14,938 nucleotides of DNA, taken from positions 1 to 14,938 of the forward strand of contig JAJRRZ010000199.1 of assembly GCA_024279045.1 (NCBI GenBank). Direction: 5' to 3'. The DNA is from Alphaproteobacteria bacterium (GTDB lineage Bacteria > Pseudomonadota > Alphaproteobacteria > Rhizobiales > Aestuariivirgaceae). Below, in pieces: positions 14,224 to 14,938 of the stretch (the stretch's first letter is position 1; the number at the start of each line of letters is the position of its first letter). Under the pieces are notes generated by a model. It did no database searches. It saw only the letters and a list, made by a program, of their open reading frames with translations, and was not told the origin of the DNA. Made by a program: the position numbers and the translations under genes.

Positions 14224-14938
14224 AGGCATGCGCCGCAAGCGTGGCGATTCGGGGCGTGGCAAGTCGCGCCGCCTGAAGGTGCGGCTGAAGAAGGCGCGTG
14301 GCCGCACCAGCCAGCAGGCCCGCTGGCTTCAGCGCCAGCTCAACGATCCTTTCGTGCAACTGGCGAAGGAGCAAGGCTACCGCTCTCGCGCCGCCTTCAA
14401 GCTCGTCGGCATCGACGATGAATTTCATCTGCTGAAGCCCGGCATGAAGGTGGTCGATCTGGGCGCCGCGCCGGGTGGCTGGTCGCAGGTGGCGGCGCAG
14501 CGTGTGCGGGCCGCGCAAGGAGAGGGGCGGGTGGTGGCCATCGACCTGCACGGCATGGAGCCCATTCCCGGCGTCGTGATTCTGCACAAGGACTTCTACG
14601 ACGACGATGCCCCCGCAGCGCTGATGCGCGCATTGGCCGACACGCGGGCCGATGCCGTGCTCTCCGACATGGCCGACCACGCCACCGGGCACCGCCAGAC
14701 CGACCACTTGCGCGTCATGGCGCTGGCCGAGGCCGCCGCCGATTTCGCACGTCAGGTATTGCGTCCTGGCGGCAGCTTCGTTGCCAAGGTGCTGCGTGGC
14801 GGCACCGAGAACGAGCTGCTTGCCGCCCTGAAGCGCGACTTCGCAAAGGTGCGCCACTTCAAGCCCGCCGCCTCGCGCCCTGATTCCGCCGAGCTGTTCG
14901 TGGTTGCCACCGGTTTTCGTGGCCATGGCCGCGATGTC
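14201..14938 (+). CDS. rlmE: 23S rRNA 2'-O-ribose methyltransferase RlmE (3' end cut)
   Basis: RlmE (RrmJ/FtsJ) methylates U2552 in the A loop of 23S rRNA on the large subunit and, in E. coli, is a heat-shock protein. The 246 visible residues run off the window edge without a stop. The core is complete: the SAM site VVDLGAAPGGWSQVA (84-98) and the catalytic K-D-K-E set as K67 (RSRAAFKL), D156 (LSDMA), K196 (VAKVL) and E231 (SAELFVVATGFR). Since the VATG motif normally lies close to the end, only a few C-terminal residues should be missing. An N-terminal extension of about 35 very basic residues precedes the core, as in alphaproteobacterial members, and GHRQTDH (163-169) is also typical of them. 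The start ATG 14201 has GGAGGAGG (14187-14194) six bases upstream, inside the end of the Ppx/GppA gene. Confidence 0.95.
   Translation, partial: MAGPRRPEGMRRKRGDSGRGKSRRLKVRLKKARGRTSQQARWLQRQLNDPFVQLAKEQGYRSRAAFKLVGIDDEFHLLKPGMKVVDLGAAPGGWSQVAAQRVRAAQGEGRVVAIDLHGMEPIPGVVILHKDFYDDDAPAALMRALADTRADAVLSDMADHATGHRQTDHLRVMALAEAAADFARQVLRPGGSFVAKVLRGGTENELLAALKRDFAKVRHFKPAASRPDSAELFVVATGFRGHGRDV

Noticed and set aside
13081..14307. Long open frame antisense to the Ppx/GppA gene
   Set aside because: No domain is recognisable, and it spans the boundary of two well-supported plus-strand genes. It is a high-GC shadow.

Overview
This GC-rich window is dominated by chromosomal housekeeping genes. It looks alphaproteobacterial: a glnB-glnA pair whose glutamine synthetase closely resembles alphaproteobacterial GlnA, an AsmA-like protein with the C-terminal signature common in that class, a YjgN-family gene next to an M48 peptidase, and a Ppx/GppA gene overlapping an RlmE gene with the GHRxTD motif. 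This is judged from remembered family patterns; no search was run. I see no integrase, transposase, CRISPR array, phage gene or plasmid replication gene.

Layout. (1) 1-1979, +: 3' part of a large AsmA-like envelope protein, cut by the window edge. (2) 2052-2984, -: EamA/DMT-type exporter. (3) 2985-5305, +: the nitrogen-control unit, with a strong sigma-54 promoter match, glnB (PII), glnA and a strong hairpin terminator. (4) 5306-5654: a gene-free spacer rich in small direct and inverted repeats. (5) 5655-8221, +: a likely transcription unit of a small secreted eight-cysteine protein, a YjgN (DUF898) membrane protein and a membrane-anchored M48 metallopeptidase. (6) 8238-9524, -, converging on it: an RsmB/NOP-type RNA m5C methyltransferase. 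(7) 9632-9705, -: tRNA-Gln(CUG). (8) 9853-12985, -: a likely two-gene unit of a short soluble histidine kinase followed by a HerA-like ATPase with a long disordered tail. (9) 13150-14938, +, divergent: a Ppx/GppA phosphatase overlapping RlmE, whose 3' end is cut by the window edge.

How the parts work together. GlnB and GlnA are the classic sensor and target of nitrogen control. Both keep their modification tyrosines (GlnB Y51, GlnA Y403), so a GlnD/GlnE-type cascade encoded elsewhere is expected. Genes 5655-8221 look like an envelope module of unknown purpose. The kinase/HerA pair is the most interesting unassigned unit: a signalling kinase with no sensor domain and no partner regulator beside a DNA-translocase-like ATPase without NurA. 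The last pair joins a polyphosphate/(p)ppGpp-type phosphatase to a 23S rRNA methyltransferase.

Nothing here is clearly a new defence or mobile system. The best leads are the eight-cysteine secreted protein, the repeat-rich spacer before it, and the kinase/HerA pair.
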